A stretch of 64,000 nt of DNA from Ascaphus truei (Eukaryota; Chordata; Amphibia; Anura; Ascaphidae): assembly GCA_036426205.1 (NCBI GenBank), contig CM071570.1:77638547-77702546 (forward strand), read 5' to 3'. The notes beneath the pieces are model-generated. The model worked only from the letters and a program-made list of their open reading frames with translations, was not told the origin of the DNA and made no database searches. The first letter of the stretch is position 1. Each line of letters starts with the position of its first letter. This document shows positions 31,924 to 43,639 of this stretch, piece by piece. A program made the position numbers and the translations under genes.

Positions 31924-32653
31924 CTAAGGGCCTGTCCCTGTAGCAGCCACAAACTTAACAGGGGAGTCAGGGCCTATGGGGGTCTCTGGCCTAGTGCAGC
32001 GGCGATAGTATCCGCAGAATCCTAGGAAGGAACGTAGCTCCATGACGTTTTCTGGTCTTGGCCAGTACACCACGGATTCAACTTTGGCGTGGTCGGTAGT
32101 TACCCCATCCACGGACACTATGTGTCTTATGTAGGTCACTGAGGTGCGGCAGAACTGGCATTTGTCCAAAGACAGCTTCAAGCCTTCCTGGCCCAGCCGA
32201 TACAACAGTTTAAGTAGTCGTTCTTCGTGTTCCTCCAGAGTCTTGCCGAAGACGATGATATCGTTCAGGTAGATTAAGCATTCCCGTGGGTTCATGTCGC
32301 CGATGGTCTTCTCCATCAAACACTGGAATGTTGCTGGGGCACCACAAATGCCTTGCATGTGGGTAAATTGGTAGAAGCCAAGGGGGCCTACGAATGCCAT
32401 CTGTTCTTGGTCTTTAGCACTCATTAGTACCTGGTAGTACCCAGATCTAAGGTCCAGTACACTGAACCACTGGCTTCCCCGACAGCGAGTTGAGAATTTC
32501 TTCAATCCGCGGAAAGGTGTACTGGTCAGGCACAGTACAGTTGTTCAGGGTTCGATAGTCTACACAATCGGACTGACCCATTCTTTTCCGCACCACCACG
32601 ATCGGTGACGCGTAGGGGCTACTGGATTCTGTTACAATGCCCGCCGTCTCCAT
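31924..32653 (-). pseudogene. Ty3/Gypsy reverse transcriptase fragment
   Basis: The minus strand encodes a Gypsy RT. TESSSPYASPIVVVRKR and FPRIEEIL are followed, after a frameshift near 32,480, by FSVLDLRSGYYQV, then GFYQFTHM and APATFQCLMEKTIGD. The catalytic box reads YLND instead of YLDD, so the active site is lost. It ends with RSFLGFCGYYRR before homology stops near 31,945; RNase H and integrase are absent. It is a truncated, inactive copy from a different family than the element at 54-58 kb. Confidence 0.88.
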
Positions 32654-34140
32654 CTGTTATTTGACGTCTCTCACGTCCTCCACATCTCTGGGAGCGACGC
32701 GATGGGAATGCTCTCGGAAGGGCGTTGTGTCACTTGATGGTGTGCTGGGCGTTTCGGGTGCAGCCCACATCCATCTCACTGGTGGAGAACACTATCCGGC
32801 GTTCTTCCAACATGGCCGATAGCCGATCCTTCTACTCGGCAGACAGGGTTGATTCCCCAAAGTAGAATGCCAGCTCAGCTGGCTGATCTTGCACGGCAGT
32901 GGTGTTCACTTGCGTGGACATCGCCTCGATGGGAGTAACTGGGTATTTCCTACCCAACCGTTGATCTTGGTCGAGGGGCATGGTGTAAGGAGAGATGTTT
33001 TGGATAAAAACCTTGATCTTCCCCGTCGGTATTGAGGACTTCCATTCTCATATCTCGGGCACAAGCTTGTAACCTCGGTTGGCGTTCTCTTCTGGCGTAC
33101 TCTCCAGAGACAAGAGATGATCGGCCTCGTCTCGGCCCGGATAGCAACAGGCTGCGTACATGACTTTCACTCCCCCTGGTGGAATCTCGGTCAATCCCTT
33201 GGTCTGATTGAACAGGTCCCCATATCCATCTTGGGCCGATATCTTGCAGCACTCTTCCCTTAGTACTGGGTTGATTTGTAGGGCAGACAGGGGTAGTTCG
33301 CCGGCATATGCAGGTATGCTCTAATCACCGCCCTCACCGCCTCAGAGCAAGACCACTCGTCTATCACGTGGAGAGCATGCTCTTCAGGTCTCGAACCCTT
33401 CTTTCCCTAAAGGCGTGGGCACTATCCCAGAGAAGGCCTTGAGCTTTCTATAATTTTGCGACTGTTCGAACATCATCAGGTCTTAGACCAGTTGGGGCAG
33501 AGTCACTCCCAATGCGAAACTGTTAGTGGACAGACGAGTAGGATACGCTGGTTTCTGACTAAGAGTTGGTGCAGACCTGTTCTCATACCAGCTGGAGGTA
33601 GGGGATAGGCGTAGTGGTTCGGTTTGCTGGGGGACCTCTAGTATGGTACTTGGCATGAATGTTACCTTGTGCATGGGTCTATCCGGATGGCAGCGCTTGA
33701 GGCCGGGGCTGGAGTCCTCCATCCCCCGGAGAGATGGGGCAAGATGGATGCTTCGGACTGAGAGGGGACCTCTGAGGAGAGTCCCGGAGTGAACATTGCC
33801 CGGATTGCTGGTAACTCAAGATATATGAGCGGGTAGCCCTCGGGTATGTGTAAGGCCTGAGGAGCATCTGCCATGCATATTTCTTGGCCCGCGGTCAGAA
33901 TTATAGTACTCCAATAGTAGGTGGTGTCATATTCTCGGCCTCTAACCCATGCATTGGCTAGGCCGGGGATTTGTCTTAGTTGGTTCCGGACCTCCCACGG
34001 GGGCGTGAGGGCGGGAACATTTCCTACTGCCACCATGTGGCTGGGTGGTTCTCAGACTTCCAAGGCCCAGGCATGGACCTTCTGTCTTGTGGGCACAAGT
34101 ATGATGGAGATGCTAAATTTACTTTAATTTGACTGCTGAG
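32654..34140 (-). pseudogene. decayed Gypsy internal region (gag/protease side)
   Basis: It continues upstream of the RT on the minus strand as far as the LTR-like sequence at 34,150. Only broken frames are seen, for example 33,662-34,036, which begins MVAVGNVPALTPPWEV and lies where gag should be. I do not recognise a CCHC knuckle or protease motif, so the gag assignment is positional. Confidence 0.45.
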
Positions 34141-34149
34141 TTGGGCACC

Positions 34150-34945
34150 TGTTACGCCGGTGCTGCCCGCAGGCCAGACCCGTCCCTTATACTGAGGTGT
34201 GGACGTAAATGAACACGCACCCGCAGCAAAATGAGCGTGTCCGGAGTGTGGTGTTTTAGGCGTTGCCAGGCCAGGTGGTGTTAGCTTAAACAATACTTGC
34301 CGGTACCGGTAAAGAAGTTCCGTAGTCGTTGCCGTTAGCCAAGGTCGGGGATTGGAGAATTTCGGAAGGTCGGTGTCCAAGCAGGGATTGAGAGCCAGGA
34401 GTTGACGTCCGCCAAGCCAAGTTGAGTCCTGTGTAAATAAAGAGAGAAAGTGCCAGAGTAGACCTCCGCAGTGGAGACTATGTCGAGCAATGAGTGAGTG
34501 TCAGGACAGGCAATATAAAGTGCGGCTGACCAATCAGAAGCGGGGGCAGACCTGGAGGAGTGCGTGGAGCTGTCTTGGATAGGTTCCCTTGATTGGCAGG
34601 CAGGTGAGTAATTTTGGTCTGGGGAAGCAGCCTGTACGTCAGCTGGGGGTGTGGTTTCACTGCTATTGCAGTGAATAAATTATCTTCACCCGGCGCGCGC
34701 TGTCCACGTGCGCGCCCGGGACAAATGGCAGCTGCATGAGAGGGACGGCCTCGGAGCAGAGGCGGACTGTCGGGGATGGCGGGGAACCCCCAGGGCAGCG
34801 GAAGACGGCTGGCGCCGGCGAGGGGCACGCACCACGGCAGCAGGAGGCAAAGGAGGTGAGGAGGGGTTGCGCTGTGAGCGCCGCGATCCCCGAAACCTCA
34901 CAGCACCCCAGGTCTGAGATCTCAGCAGCACCTCCTTCAATTGTA
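34150..34945 (-). repeat. LTR-like sequence of the decayed Gypsy element
   Basis: On the plus strand it starts TGTTACGCCGG...CCGCAGGCCAGACC...ATACTGAGGTG, close in wording to the start of the Gypsy LTR at 54,025 (TGTCACGC...CCGCAGCCCAGACC...GTACTGAGGTG). On the minus strand it ends GCGTAACA followed by GGTGCCCAACTC, a plausible primer-binding site. The outer boundary is uncertain; the GC-rich part from 34,690 to 34,945 may belong to something else. Confidence 0.5.
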
Positions 34946-35197
34946 GCGCACTTTCCACCACCCTATGGGAGATATGGCGGATACTGAGTGTGTGTGTGGT
35001 GCTTTACCTGTTCTTCCTCCACTGCTGGGAGCCTGGAGTGCACGTGATCCGTCTGGTGACAGCGCCTCCACCTTTACAGGATCCTAACTATGTTGGATAA
35101 CCCGTCACAGAACCCAATGCAAGAATACACACACTGGTGTAGATAACAGTTTGCTGCATGCAAAGAATAATAGGAATAACAATGTAACACCCACAAC
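34946..35197 (+). repeat. LTR-like repeat (copy 2), left of hAT insertion
   Basis: It starts TGTAGCGCACTTTCC and matches 30,908 onward; it is interrupted at 35,197 by the hAT element and resumes at 37,278. Confidence 0.75.
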
Positions 35198-35692
35198 TAG
35201 GCTCGTCAACAGGGGTGGTCTGCCGGGCATGGAGTCCCGGGCCCCGTGAGTCAGGAGGCCCTGCCCGTTTTATTAAAAAAAAAGTTTAAAAAAAAAAATG
35301 GTGGCGATTCCCGCCCGCATGCGCAGGGAAAGCAGGGTGTCCGGCCTGCTGCCTGTGGGCCCACTCCCAACGTGGGATGGAGGGGAAGCACCGTGCTCCT
35401 GCCAACCCAGCTTCCCCCGCGCGCCCGCCAACCCAGCTCCCCAATGCCTGCCTCCAGCTGCGGAATTAGCCCGTCAGTCTCGCCCCTACCCCCAACCAGC
35501 CACCTGCCTCCCCACCCCCCGGGCAGTAGCCGCGGTGGGGGTAGGGGGAGCGTCTGGCTGGCAAGGAAGCAGAAAGCAAGGACCCACCGGGTCAAGGTCA
35601 GTCACCCACCCACACAGTCACTCACCCACCCAGTTACTCACTCAGTCACCCACTCAGTCACCCACCCAGTTACTCACTCAGTCACCACCTGT

Positions 35693-36220
35693 AAGGAATC
35701 GGAGAACGCGTCCCCCACGGCGCACTCCCTCCTTACCTGATGTCTCGCGCAACACAGCTGTCCTTACAGTGCGCACGCTCCCGCAGGAGCTTTTCTGAAG
35801 TTGTGCAGTCTGGCTTCGCCCCCCGCATACAACGACGCGCATCAACTCCCAAGCTGCGTGTCAACTCTCTTTATTATGCCCACCTGTGTCTCTCCTCCTA
35901 TCCGTGCCTCTGTGGAAGCCGTGCTTCCACTCCACCCCCGTCTCATTGTCATGCTCTCCCATATTTGCTCAGCTATGCCACTTGCACTTTGGCGGAGCAT
36001 AGTTCCAGTTAGCGCTGTTCTCCCACTTCCTGGTTCCTTGTCCTGCCTTGCCTTGTCTCTTAGCTCCTTGTTGCAGATTGACCTCCTGTGTACTGACCAT
36101 GGCTTTCGGACATCTACGCTCCTACTGGCTCCAATCCCTGACCATGGCTAAACGAACACTGACCATTATACCGGCTCCTAGCTCAGACCTCGGCAAGTAC
36201 CTGACCATTCTACTCCAATC
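35693..36220 (+). repeat. LTR-like insertion within the minisatellite
   Basis: It begins TGTAAGGAATCGGAG...CTCCCTCCTTACC, close to the Gypsy LTR end TGTAAGGAATCAGG...CCCTCCTTACC at 54,651 (minus). The CAGTCACC array lies on both sides, so this looks like a solo LTR inserted into the array. I could not confirm the target duplication. Confidence 0.5.
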
Positions 36221-37075
36221 CTACGCAGTCACCTACGCAGTCACCCAGGCAGTCACCCACCCACCCACCTACGCAGTCACCCAGGCAGTCACCCACCCAG
36301 GCAGCCAGTCAAACACCCATCCACCCAGGAAGTCAGTCACCCACACTTCCAGGCACCCATCCACCCAGGCAGTCAGTCACCCACCCAGTCAGTCACCCAT
36401 CCAGGCAGTCACCCAGTCACCCACCCAGGCAGTTAGTGACACACCCAGGCAGTCACACACCAACCCACCCAGGCAGACAAGTCAGTCACCCACCCAGGCA
36501 GTTAAGGCAGTCATCCACCCAGGCAGTTAAGGCAGTCATCCACCCAGGCAGTCACCCACCTAGACAGTCAGTCAACCCACCCACTCAGTCAACCCAGTCA
36601 CCCACCAAGTCACTCAGTCACCCACCTACCCACCCACCCAGTCACTCAGTCACCCACCCACTCAGTCAACCCAGTCACCCACCAAGTCACTCAGTCACCC
36701 ACCTAAAGGACCCACCCAGACAGTCAGTCACCCATCCACCCAGTCCGTCAGTCAGTCTGTCACCCAGGCAGTTAGTCACCCACCCAGTCAGTCACCCACC
36801 CCAGAAGTCAGTCACCCATCCAGCCAGGCAGTCAGTCACCCATCCAGCCAGTCAGTCAGTCACCCAGTCAGTCTGTCACCCAGGCAGTCACCCACCCAGT
36901 CAGTTAGTCACCCACCCAGTCAGTCACCCAACCCTGAAGTCAGTCACCCATCCAGGCAGGCAACCAGTCAGTCAGTCACCCAGTCAGTCAGTCACCCACC
37001 CAGGCAGTCACCCACCCTGGAACTCAGTCACCCTGGAAGTCAGTCACCCACCCAGGCAGGCAGGCAGGCAGGCAG
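36221..37075. repeat. minisatellite of AGTCACCCACCCAGGC type
   Basis: About 850 bp of short tandem units (4-16 bp: CAGT, CACC, CAGG) with higher-order patterns. A smaller stretch of the same array lies at 35,597-35,690. The Pro/Ser/His/Thr-rich 221-residue frame over it is a by-product of the repeat. Confidence 0.92.
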
Positions 37076-37277
37076 TTTCTTGTCTTTTATTGAAAATATA
37101 AAAATAAACAGATTGCATTGTAATGTTTTTTTTCTGTATTTACAATAAGAAGAAAACAGTTAAATAAAAGTTGTATGCTAAAAAAATATTTTTCGTGGTA
37201 GGTGTGCTATGGGATGGGGGGGGGGGGGCAGCTCCTTTCATTTGTCCTGGACCCCATAATTTCAGTTGGCGGCCCTG

Positions 37278-37352
37278 CCCACACCAAATAGGCGACGCAC
37301 GGCCGTAACCCCACAGTGCCCTCCAACACAGTGTCCACACCCTGATGGGATA
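37278..37352 (+). repeat. LTR-like repeat (copy 2), right of hAT insertion
   Basis: CACCAAATAGGCGACGCAC...CCCACAGTGCCCTCC...GATGGGATATC resumes the match with 31,510-31,590. Confidence 0.75.
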
Positions 37353-39084
37353 TCACAGAGTCCTCCCCCCCGCGAGCGCAAGTTGCAGGACACCCGGCGC
37401 TCATGCTCTAAGCTTGAGCGCGCTCAGCGCCAGCGGGGACTCAGCCTAAAACGTGAATGAGCTCCCAAGTGTTCAGTTTTAAAATATTTATAAATGGTGT
37501 CACCATACCGTACTGCCAAGCAGTACGGCACTAAATAGCACAATTTGGCGTGTAGATTATAACGCAATAAAACTTGTGCCAGAGGTAATGCATTATCATG
37601 CAATAACAAGTGCAATAACATTGACTATATCTGTATAGTCTGATAGCTTGACCATCATTTTTGTGACTGCAATCTGGAAGGTAGGTTGCTGAAGCGCTTC
37701 CCTCAGCTTGTGCACACTTGAAGCCGTCTCTGCATGATTAAAAAGCAGGAAGTGAACTTTCCAATCAATACTTATACTAAAATTAGATGGAGCCCCAATA
37801 CTCAATCATAAACAAATCTTACAGTATCATTAAGACGACACTGGGCCATATTTACTCATCAATGCTAAGCCTTAAAGATGCCTGATGGCTTAGCACTGTC
37901 TAGTAACCTGGGCCTTTGTAAGAAAATAAATTTGTCAACATACCTGTTGGTACAGACCCCAAAGTGTCACATCCTCTAGTTTCAAAGTAATCAAAATATC
38001 AACAATTAATTAAAGTTTTGCACAGAATCCGTTTTTTATACCTGGGATTTTTTTTAGCTTATAAAATGGATATTTGTGCATGTGTGGCATGGTGAGTGGA
38101 ATATTGTTATATATATATATTTTTAAATGAAACCTGACCAGTCCCATAGATCCATAAAAGGCTTTGCTTTTCAGCCTGGTGGTTGAAAGCACATTTAAAA
38201 AAAGCCCCCAAATGCACTTTTACAGAGTGGATGCTATAACTTTCAATCTGTGTTGGGTGCCTTCTGTAGGCATGCTCCACAATATCTTGCAGCAGATGAA
38301 AGGGCACCGACAAGAGATACACAGAGCGGTACTGGTTTCCCCGTGACAAAGGGCCAATCAGATTCTTCGGAGCGTCTGAAAGGCTGTCTGCATGGCTTCA
38401 CTGCATGGCCAGCCTATCAGCGTGACCATGCGGCTATGGTGCGGGGGCCACTCTGCGTTGCGCCCGCATCCCTTTGCCACAACCTGCCCTGTCTACAGGC
38501 TAGGTGTAAGAGGCTGTTTTTCTTAAATGTTTTAGGAGTGTGGAATTTCCTATAAAGGGAGTTTTATAAGGGTGTCGAGAGTCCCTATCGGGGGTACTGG
38601 AGTCTTATGAGAGGTGGGGATGTAATGGACACATGTGTACCTATTTTAATCTGGGAAATGTTGGATATATATATATACCAGGTTTTGCACTGAACAGTGA
38701 AGGCTCTGCAGATCACTTGGGACTAATCAGCAGTGTTTAAAAAAGGCCAGCCTGGACCAGTTCACCCCTATTAAGGTGAGTAGGCGAAGGAAACATAGAC
38801 AGCAAGGAGAGGAGGAGCCAGATGAGATAAGTAGGAGAAGTGGGAGTGTAGTGTGCACAGAGAGGAGCAGACACAGTAAGGCCCAGGACATAGTGAAATC
38901 AGCGTCGCTGAGGCAGGCTGAGCCACGCTGAACAGATGCACAAAGCCCCTGCATCTGTAATCAGCGCGGCTATAGTTTCTCCCTCCGCATGCTTGCTGAT
39001 GCGTGCGGAGGCTGAGAAAATCCGAAGAGACAGGAGAGTTTAGGAACGGTCACGTGACCAGAGAAGAGGCAGTAGGGGAAAAAA
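37353..39084. other. non-coding stretch, no gene
   Basis: It includes a GC-rich Harbinger-like end (GACTCAGCCTAA at 37,439) without a partner and a GTACTGCCAAGCAGTAC palindrome near 37,511. The remainder is AT-rich. Short ORFs here lack recognisable domains. Confidence 0.5.
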
Positions 39085-39154
39085 AGAGGTCGGGATATAT
39101 TTCTTTCATTGCATTTCCATGAAGAAATAAGAGAGCTTCAAGGGCTGTCATTTT
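39085..39154 (-). pseudogene. hAT transposase fragment
   Basis: About 70 bp on the minus strand are identical to 46,345-46,413 and encode MTALEALLFLHGNAMKEIYPDL, a piece just before the hAT dimerisation domain. It has no flanking transposon sequence and is followed by GT-rich repeats. Confidence 0.85.
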
Positions 39155-39211
39155 TTTCCCTACTGTGTCGTGAGATAACAGAGTCACCAGACCAGAGTAG
39201 AGGCAGCACAG

Positions 39212-39345
39212 AGGTGTGTGTGTGTGTGAGTGTGTGTATGTGTCTGTGTATTTCTGTGTGTCTGTGTATGTGTGTGTCTCTGTGTGTGTGTGTGTCTGTA
39301 TGTGTGTGTCTCTGTATGTGTGTGATGTATGTGTGTGAATATATT
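39212..39345. repeat. (GT)n-rich microsatellite
   Basis: GT repeats interrupted by TCTGTA and TGTATG units. Confidence 0.95.
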
Positions 39346-39419
39346 TATCAAAGTTGCACAATGTTAATAAATAATTTATTCTCACATGTCTTTTTTTTTA
39401 ATTGGTAAAATATTATATA

Positions 39420-39423
<4 letters not shown>

Positions 39424-39496
<73 letters not shown>

Positions 39497-39533
39497 CCCC
39501 AGTGACACACAAACACACAGACCACTTCAAAGT

Positions 39534-39570
<37 letters not shown>
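39424..39570. repeat. compound (AC)n microsatellite
   Basis: A 70 bp pure AC run, then AGTGACACACAAACACACAG and a second AC run of about 35 bp; an AAGTGACACAC unit is itself repeated up to 39,597. Confidence 0.95.
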
Positions 39571-39572
<2 letters not shown>

Positions 39573-39599
39573 AGCTACCAAGTGACACACACACACTGA

Positions 39600-40019
39600 T
39601 ACCCGCCTCCCAAGCGCGCTTGCTGTCTCCTCTGCCAGGACAGCAAAAACCTCCTGGTAGAGCGAGCGGCAGCAAGCAACAGCACAAAAGTGTTTACAAT
39701 GTCCGAGGCTTAAGGCTGGGAGTGCAAAGAGAAGGGAGGAGTGAGTGCAAAGAGGAGCAGGGCATGATGTGGGAAAGAGTAAGGAGGGGACGAGGGATGA
39801 AGAGACAGCAAGGCATTACAGGGAGGGGCGAAAACAGAAATGTTTAATTAATAACCTTTAAGATATGCTATAATCGTACAGCTTGTGAAATAATACTTGG
39901 TTAAATAGCTTACCAGTTAATGTCAGGACAATGTACAGTTTGTCTCCTAACAACTTTTTTTGATCTCCCAAAAAGCACATTTTACATTTTTCTAATTTGC
40001 AGCTCTCAGTTATTCGTTG
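39600..40019. other. non-coding stretch
   Basis: Purine-rich GGAGGAG/AAGAGG sequence (39,720-39,840) followed by AT-rich DNA; no gene recognised. Confidence 0.5.
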
Positions 40020-40460
40020 TACTTACCAAGTCAAATGAAAAAATAAATAAATAAACACAATGAAACAATTAGAAAGACGAAAAGAGAAGCGGATGCTCCC
40101 ACAGTGTAATTCTGTGATTTATTAATATGCAGTTAAAACCAAAGGATTTGACACACTCACATTTTGTGCAAATGAAACAGTTTATCTGTCAGATGAGTGA
40201 TTGAAGGGGCTCTCCTCTGGTCTGAGCGTTTGTTCAGCTGTTCAATGCTTGCTCCCAGTGCAGCTCTGCCTTCTCCACACGTCACTGCTTGTCTCAGGCG
40301 TCGCCCACTGAATGATCAGCTGTTCTTTCCCTATGCGTTTCGTCGCTATGGCAACGTCATCTGGGGGGGGGAGGGGGCTTTTAGATTTATTTATTTTCCT
40401 AATTGGATTTATTCCACATTTTTGGAGTTGGACTTTCTACAGGACTTTTGAAAAATCTTG
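40020..40460 (-). repeat. Penelope-type LTR-like repeat
   Basis: On the minus strand a hammerhead-like core (40,327-40,364) is followed by about 250 bp ending in TTAATAAATCAC, then GGGAGCATCCGCTTCTC. This layout (core, AATAAA, ATCCG-type end) is also seen at 59,390-59,725. Confidence 0.45.
40327..40364 (-). other. hammerhead-like core
   Basis: The minus strand reads CAGATGA, a CGTTGC-CATA-GCGACG hairpin, AAAC and GCATAGGG. The stem II is well paired and there is no extra A, but U4 is changed to A (CAGATGA for CTGATGA). Confidence 0.4.
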
Positions 40461-43400
40461 TATCTAGATGCGTTTATTTAGTTGCACCTAATTGTTCAAA
40501 AAAACATATTTTCTTATTTCTTATAACAATATGCAATAAGAAAGCACTTTTTTTTAAAAAATAGATGTGATACTGTGACTTAATAGTTCTCTTCATTGAG
40601 AATATAATAAAACATGCTTTTCATTTGTACAGCTATTTTTCACCAGTAATGCATCACTAATATTTGAAAGCATTACATTTAGCATGGACTTCCCTTTTTC
40701 CTTTATAATGTAACAATTATTTGCTGGGAGGGGGGCAATTCATCCTGGCATCCTGTGGCCCAGACACCACACACATAACAGTTACTTGCACCATATTCCC
40801 AGACTATACATGTGCATGGAACCAAGAAGACGTTCTAATTGAGTCCACTATTCTTCAAAATAGAAACTTGTGTTAGTTCATTTTAATACATAATTTTATT
40901 GTACAACTGAACTCCCAGTGTTGTGTTAAGTTCATTTTAGTTATGTGCTTTACTTACCGGGGACTGGATTTTGGAAGAGAGCACCTGATTGTTGCTGTTG
41001 CTGCTGCTGCATTGATATGAACAGTTGATCAAGTCAATTCAGTCTTATATGTATGTCCCATCCACACTGTCATACATCATCAGAAAATACTTGTAGGCAA
41101 CTATAGCAGAGCACACAGTAAGTTAACCCTGTCGTTGCCAGCGAGCCTGCAATGCACTGCAGCCTCTCCGGCAGCGAAAGGCTCAACTTTCAGCTCCGAT
41201 TGCAGCAGATCAGATAAGTCTTGAGCTTTGGTATTAAGCTTATCAAACACTTTCAAGAACATGTAGGACAAGAAACACAAATATTATGTCAGCACTGGAA
41301 ACTCAGATTTATGGGCCTCGGCCTGGAATCTATTATTCCTGTATTACAGCATTGATAATATCATAATTGTTATCTAATGACATAGGACATTATGGATTCC
41401 AGGTTGGGACGCATAACTCTGAATTTGCCAGTCTTTGATTGTTTCATTTCTCATACATGTTTCTTTAATTAAGTTTTTGTAGTGAATACCTTTCATATAC
41501 AAACATATATGTCTATATACATATATACACCACATGCAGCATACAAACAGACATCTCCTGACCAACAGACACAAACTGACCTACATAGATCAAGGAAGAA
41601 GTTGCATTTTACATCCTGAATGCAGACTGAAGCTCCAGGCTTAGGGAGAAGAAGCAGGAACTGAGTGTAGAGACTGCTCACCAGCGGTTAAAAGCAGTGA
41701 CTGCTGCAGCACCGACATGCTGGCCCTTATCTTCAAAACTTGCACTGGCCCAGGGGGCGATTGTCCCCCTTCCTCCCAGGCCAGCCCGCTATTGAGAAGC
41801 ACTTTCTGAGAAGGCACAAGAGACTGGAGAGTGATTGACCCTGCTGCCTAATCTAACATGAACTCCATCCCCTGGCAGATCCATGGGCCGGAAATAACTG
41901 TGAGGTACTGTAGTATATCAGTTTAGTCTGCAAGTGACCATAATTGGCCAGGCCATTGCCAGATGGTAGACTGATATTTTGCGCCCCACAACTAATTAGT
42001 TGTCTACTTTGCTACTTGGACAGGTGGGGTACTTAAATGCAGCAGGGTAACCCTCTGATGAAGCGACTGTTGTAACTAACACAAGTTAGATAATGTCAAG
42101 TCTTGCTTGGAAATTTTGCCCTTTGCCGCTTGCTATTTTAATAGATGTGATGTCTACTGTGAAATTAGATAGTCTGTTTGTATTGTTGTAAGAAGCATCT
42201 TTGTTTTTGTGTCTCCTGACCCATCAGTTTAATTTTCCCACAATTGTTTATGCAAAGTGTCCATCCTATATTTCCAAGTCCATTCTTGTGCCACCCTAAG
42301 GAAGAATTGTGCCACCCTAAGGAAGAGGAGACATACTAATGGCATCAAAAAAATCTTATCTGTCCGAAGCTGAAAAAAGGAAAATGAAAAGTCTTGGGAG
42401 ATGTATCAACATAGTCCAAATAGAAGTTTCTTTGGACACATTTTCTGCTCACGTTGCTTCAAATATAAGAAAGTAAGAGTCCCCTATAGGCAGGCGGTTT
42501 CTTATTAGGGTCCATGTTCAAATGGACATGCGGGCTCATTTGCATGTCTGAATCCCTGGCTGCAGTGGGAGCACTGTATGCTAGGAGATAATGGAGAAAA
42601 GCAGGGTTGCAGACCTGTCTGAGACATGTGAATGTGCTCACAAGTGATATTGCTATTTACGTTACACCTGACACAAATTATTGGCAAGCAAAGTTTATGC
42701 CGCCTCATAGAAAAGTGACACAGGGAGACTCAGAGTTTGCTACAGCTCAAAATAATCTGTGAGTTATGCAACTCCTTCCTAACTTCTCCTATTGTCACTC
42801 CCCAACTTGCAAGGTGACACAAACAACCGCAAAACTTGGAGCAAAGACCTTGATACATTGACGCAAAGTAATACAAGATGAAAAGGACGCATGTATCCCC
42901 CTCTTGAATGGCTACTTACTTTTTTTATAAAGGGGTTAATTGCCTTAAAGGGTTAACTGGTTGGGATCACTCAGGGTTAGCCCCTCCCCTTTCTGCCTCA
43001 TCACCAGTGATGTCACTTTGGGAAGTACAAAAGTTAGATATAGCTCCATCCTTTTGTTCTTCAAGCAGAGTTCTTACTAGGGTCCTCACTGAAAGTCCTG
43101 TAAATACTGTTTAAGTGTAATTTAATTTAAGTGGCAGGAAATTATATAAATTGCCTCACTGTTTGTTTTAAAGTTAGTAACATGCCCCTTCTCAAGATAG
43201 CTAATATAGTACGTTGTTTTGAGTCACCGATACTGTTGCCCTATACGTGACAATGTTAGGTTGTCTATTTTGAAAGTACTGTAACACGCGTAATAATACT
43301 CACATTTTTATTGATAGTCACCTTTCACTTTACACTTATTTGACACACTTGTATTTATTTGTCACCAGTTGTGGCTTGCATTGTTCCTCTGTGCCTTGTC

Positions 43401-43639
43401 TCTTTTGCAGTTGCTTAGCAACAATCTGTACAGGTTGCTTTAGCTTAATTTCCTTTACTCACCGCCTCCAATCCCCCCCTTCACTCCCCTCACCGCGCCC
43501 CCTGGCGTCTGTGTTTGGGTATAGGTAGCACTTTTTTTTTTTATCTTGAAAAAAGTTCAGAGATGGGAATGAAACTTTTATTGTCTGCTAAATAAATGTA
43601 TTCCCTTTCTACACAAGCTCACTGGAGTGCCGTCTACAG
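40461..43639. other. intergenic DNA, no gene recognised
   Basis: Mostly AT-rich. It has a small CTG run (40,989-41,011), a 20 bp tandem duplication (TGTGCCACCCTAAGGAAGA at 42,288-42,327) and G/C-rich spots near 43,460-43,510. The short ORFs carry no domain I can name. Confidence 0.5.

Larger units (their letters stand above)
35198..37277. mobile_element. hAT-like element carrying minisatellite and LTR-like insert
   Basis: This 2,080 bp element splits the LTR-like repeat. Target copies are CCCACAAC (35,190-35,197) and CCCACACC (37,278-37,285). Ends read TAGGCTCGTCAAC and, inverted, CAGGGCCGCCAAC, which agree with hAT-type termini apart from transitions. The intact target can be read in the other LTR-like copy near 31,510. 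It has no transposase ORF. Its interior holds (CAGTCACCCACC)-type tandem repeats and an unrelated insert at about 35,693-36,220. Confidence 0.72.

Noticed and set aside
35246..36012. Pro-rich frames of 90-166 residues
   Set aside because: They cross the junction between hAT end, minisatellite and LTR-like insert, so they cannot be one gene.
36221..37075. CRISPR-like array
   Set aside because: Units are 4-16 bp and contiguous with no unique spacers, in a eukaryotic genome.
36436..37101. 221-residue Ser/His/Pro/Thr frame
   Set aside because: It is the translation of the CAGTCACCCACC minisatellite; other frames of the array are open as well.
38727..38954. 75-residue minus-strand frame with a hydrophobic stretch
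   Set aside because: Short, no homology recognised, no splice or promoter context to support it.
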